From an uncultured Planctomycetaceae bacterium (GTDB taxonomy: Bacteria; Planctomycetota; Planctomycetia; Planctomycetales; Planctomycetaceae): a stretch of DNA of 6,766 nucleotides. A program made the translations under genes and the position numbers. This document shows positions 6,601-6,766 of this stretch, one piece after another. Under the pieces are notes generated by a model that saw nothing but the letters and a program-made list of their open reading frames with translations, did no database searches and was not told the DNA's origin. How positions within the stretch are numbered: the first letter of the stretch is position 1; each line of letters starts with the position of its first letter. The stretch spans positions 1 through 6,766 of the forward strand of contig CAIJTL010001287.1 in NCBI GenBank assembly GCA_903823545.1, given 5' to 3'.

Positions 6601-6766
6601 AAGTACATCTCGCGCCGCTGCTGACTGACGGCGGACATCGAGTCTTCGCTGTAAATCCCAGCGCTCGCCACATCAAGCGACGCGCGGTGCGCGTCCGTCG
6701 CAAAAATGCGAACCAACGGATGTCGCTCCATCGCCGCAAGCTGCTCGTGAATCAAAATCGCTACCG
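3621..6766 (-). CDS. CheR-PAS-histidine kinase-receiver hybrid sensor protein (CheB/CheR fusion family), 5' part outside the window
   Basis: The frame is open to the right edge; a TTG at 6755 is not the real start. Numbering from that codon (residue 1 of 1044): CheR methyltransferase C-terminal half 1-150 ([35 protein letters not shown]), with the SAM-binding GxGTGEE region just outside the window; a PAS-like segment 185-300; a coiled coil about 316-400 of NEEL heptads; PAS about 395-500; PAS about 510-627, ending DITERKK; HisKA with H647 in [13 protein letters not shown]; HATPase_c with N764 ([10 protein letters not shown]), DSGVG 792-796, an F-box (IFDLFV) and GGLGVGL 821-827; linker 859-914; receiver 915-1030 with E921/D922, phosphoacceptor D965, T999 and K1021. 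All catalytic residues are present. Proteins of this type usually begin with a CheB methylesterase domain, expected upstream. It should autophosphorylate on H647 and pass phosphate to D965 or a partner regulator. There is no transmembrane segment in view, so it is probably cytoplasmic. The signal and target are unknown. It ends with TAG at 3621-3623. Confidence 0.93.
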   Translation of the reverse strand, partial: VAILIHEQLAAMERHPLVRIFATDAHRASLDVASAGIYSEDSMSAVSQQRREMYFLRKGDGYQVVPHIRKMIVFAPHDLLKDAPFTRLDLVSCRNMLIYLQPSAQKKVLSLFHFGLKAGGVLFLGPSESPGDLSDEFESVDDHWKMYRKRRDVRLRPDFRLLLPSGPPQQPRISTRFSSSTAASDRLQQAVYDRLLEEHMPPSFLINDRKELVHSFGKAGRFLRIKDGRATTMLLDMIDSDLKMILLGALARAEKQLTPVVFTGIRVASDDGQDTLTRLTVKPIHDRISGLTSYLILLEDMGLPAPPRDETVIDIGAASREQVQALELELGHTRENLQAMIEEQESSNEELQATNEELVASNEQLQSTNEELHSVNEELYTVNAEYQHKIQELTQVTADLENLLLATDVGILFLDRNLCIRRFTPRVAKLFNLLPQDIGRSISSFTNSLNEPLNEPLEEVLKNGHSIEREIRDRDGNCYFLRILSYRIGATALDGVVLSLIDMSPLKMAEAKLQHLSAIVESSADAIIGKDLNGQIVSWNRGAEEMLGYSAEEAIGHDTLFLYPPDSAEEFGELVKAIRSGQSVTQERKRRRRDGTVIDVLHTVSPILDPAGRVVGLSTISRDITERKKTEQAIQVTIRNRDHFLAMLSHELRNPLGAILNAVQVLDRAVLSDDRFAESCRVVRRQTEQMRLLLDDLLDVARVTQNKIVLRRESVSLSDVISDALETSRPLAESHRQTLEVTGLENHCVVHGDAARLQQVVVNLLKNAIKYSHDGGTIDIQHSASRSQAIIRVRDSGVGISAEMIGRIFDLFVQSKETLDRSEGGLGVGLTLVKAIVDLHNGTITARSDGHGQGSEFTVTLPLAPASAISTADERETDISRNALASGAIASQTAETDASAFRLMDGATVDANSQARPLRIAIIEDNADSQTTLKTLLELDGHEVRAAGDGHQGVDIILTWQPDVALVDIGLPGLDGYELARRVRSQEPKGTQRPRMLLIALTGYGLASDRDKVFAAGFDSHLVKPLKVNDLNQILKSTRCFGTQSFE
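4054..4130. repeat. In-frame 23-base inverted repeat inside the sensor kinase gene (REP-like palindromic element)
   Basis: Arms 4054-4076 and 4108-4130 are reverse complements at 22 of 23 positions; the one difference is A at 4069 against G:C in the other arm. The loop is 31 bases. The arm cores are GACGCTAGCGCGTTCCGGCT and its complement with ACTAGC. The element spans codons about 876-901 of the kinase and encodes ISRNALAS, a loop peptide, then DASAFRLM. It sits exactly in the disordered linker between the HATPase and receiver domains, and its length (77 bases with flanks) does not break the frame. A diverged arm occurs at 2985-3006. The inverted repeat is directly seen. That it was inserted, like the Rickettsia palindromic elements known to enter genes in frame, is inference. 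Confidence 0.8.
5395..5422 (-). repeat. 12-base tandem duplication encoding LNEP-LNEP
   Basis: The unit agcggttcgttt occurs at 5395-5406 and 5407-5418 and continues for four more bases. It encodes a four-residue duplication, [12 protein letters not shown], at kinase residues about 445-456, in the helical part of the first post-coiled-coil PAS domain. The copies are identical in DNA, which suggests a recent slippage event that kept the frame. Confidence 0.8.
5604..5729 (-). repeat. Six degenerate 21-base repeats encoding a heptad coiled coil (NEEL motif)
   Basis: Residues 343-384 of the sensor kinase read as six heptads: [35 protein letters not shown] and TVNAEYQ. At DNA level they are about 21 bases each, with frequent third-position changes. 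This signalling helix between the CheR-associated and downstream PAS domains is characteristic of the CheB/CheR-PAS fusion family and probably carries the signal through a parallel dimer. Confidence 0.9.

Overview
The window looks like chromosomal DNA of a planctomycete (Planctomycetota). This rests on protein families rather than any marker gene. A DUF1559-type C-terminus (prepilin-like, hugely expanded in this phylum) lies at the left edge. A Ser/Thr kinase fused to WD40 repeats, a classic planctomycete architecture, lies in the middle. An SbtA/DUF897-type bicarbonate permease remnant and a very large CheR-PAS-histidine kinase-receiver protein follow. No clear Shine-Dalgarno sequence precedes the one complete gene.

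Layout from left to right: (1) 1-306, minus strand, a frameshifted DUF1559 remnant running off the left edge. (2) 485-1240, plus strand, an apparently intact secreted protein with a signal peptide and beta-rich, porin-like repeats, preceded by a small duplication that copies its start codon. (3) 1378-2752, minus strand, a heavily decayed kinase-WD40 gene. Most of its kinase domain is deleted, its catalytic lysine is replaced, and its last two WD40 blades are separated from the rest by a frameshift and a TGA stop. (4) 2753-3088, no gene, but a GCTAGCGC palindrome. (5) 3089-3600, minus strand, a truncated and frameshifted SbtA-like permease that also carries a TGA where the family has Trp. (6) 3621 to the right edge, minus strand, an open frame of more than 1045 codons. 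It encodes the C-terminal half of a CheR methyltransferase domain, a glutamate-rich heptad coiled coil, PAS domains, a complete HisKA/HATPase kinase and a receiver domain.

Only two genes look functional: the secreted beta-rich protein and the sensor kinase. The three others, all on the minus strand, are independent wrecks, so 1-3600 reads as a decaying accessory region beside a conserved signalling gene. No operon logic links the dead genes to the kinase, although the permease remnant starts only about 20 bases after the kinase stop codon and may once have been co-transcribed.

The most interesting structure is a near-perfect 23-base inverted repeat (22 of 23 positions) inserted in frame in the kinase's linker between its ATPase and receiver domains. 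A diverged third copy of the arm sits in the gene-free stretch near 2985-3006. This suggests a mobile palindromic repeat family that can enter coding sequence without breaking it. I see no CRISPR array, tRNA, rRNA, transposase or evident new defence system.
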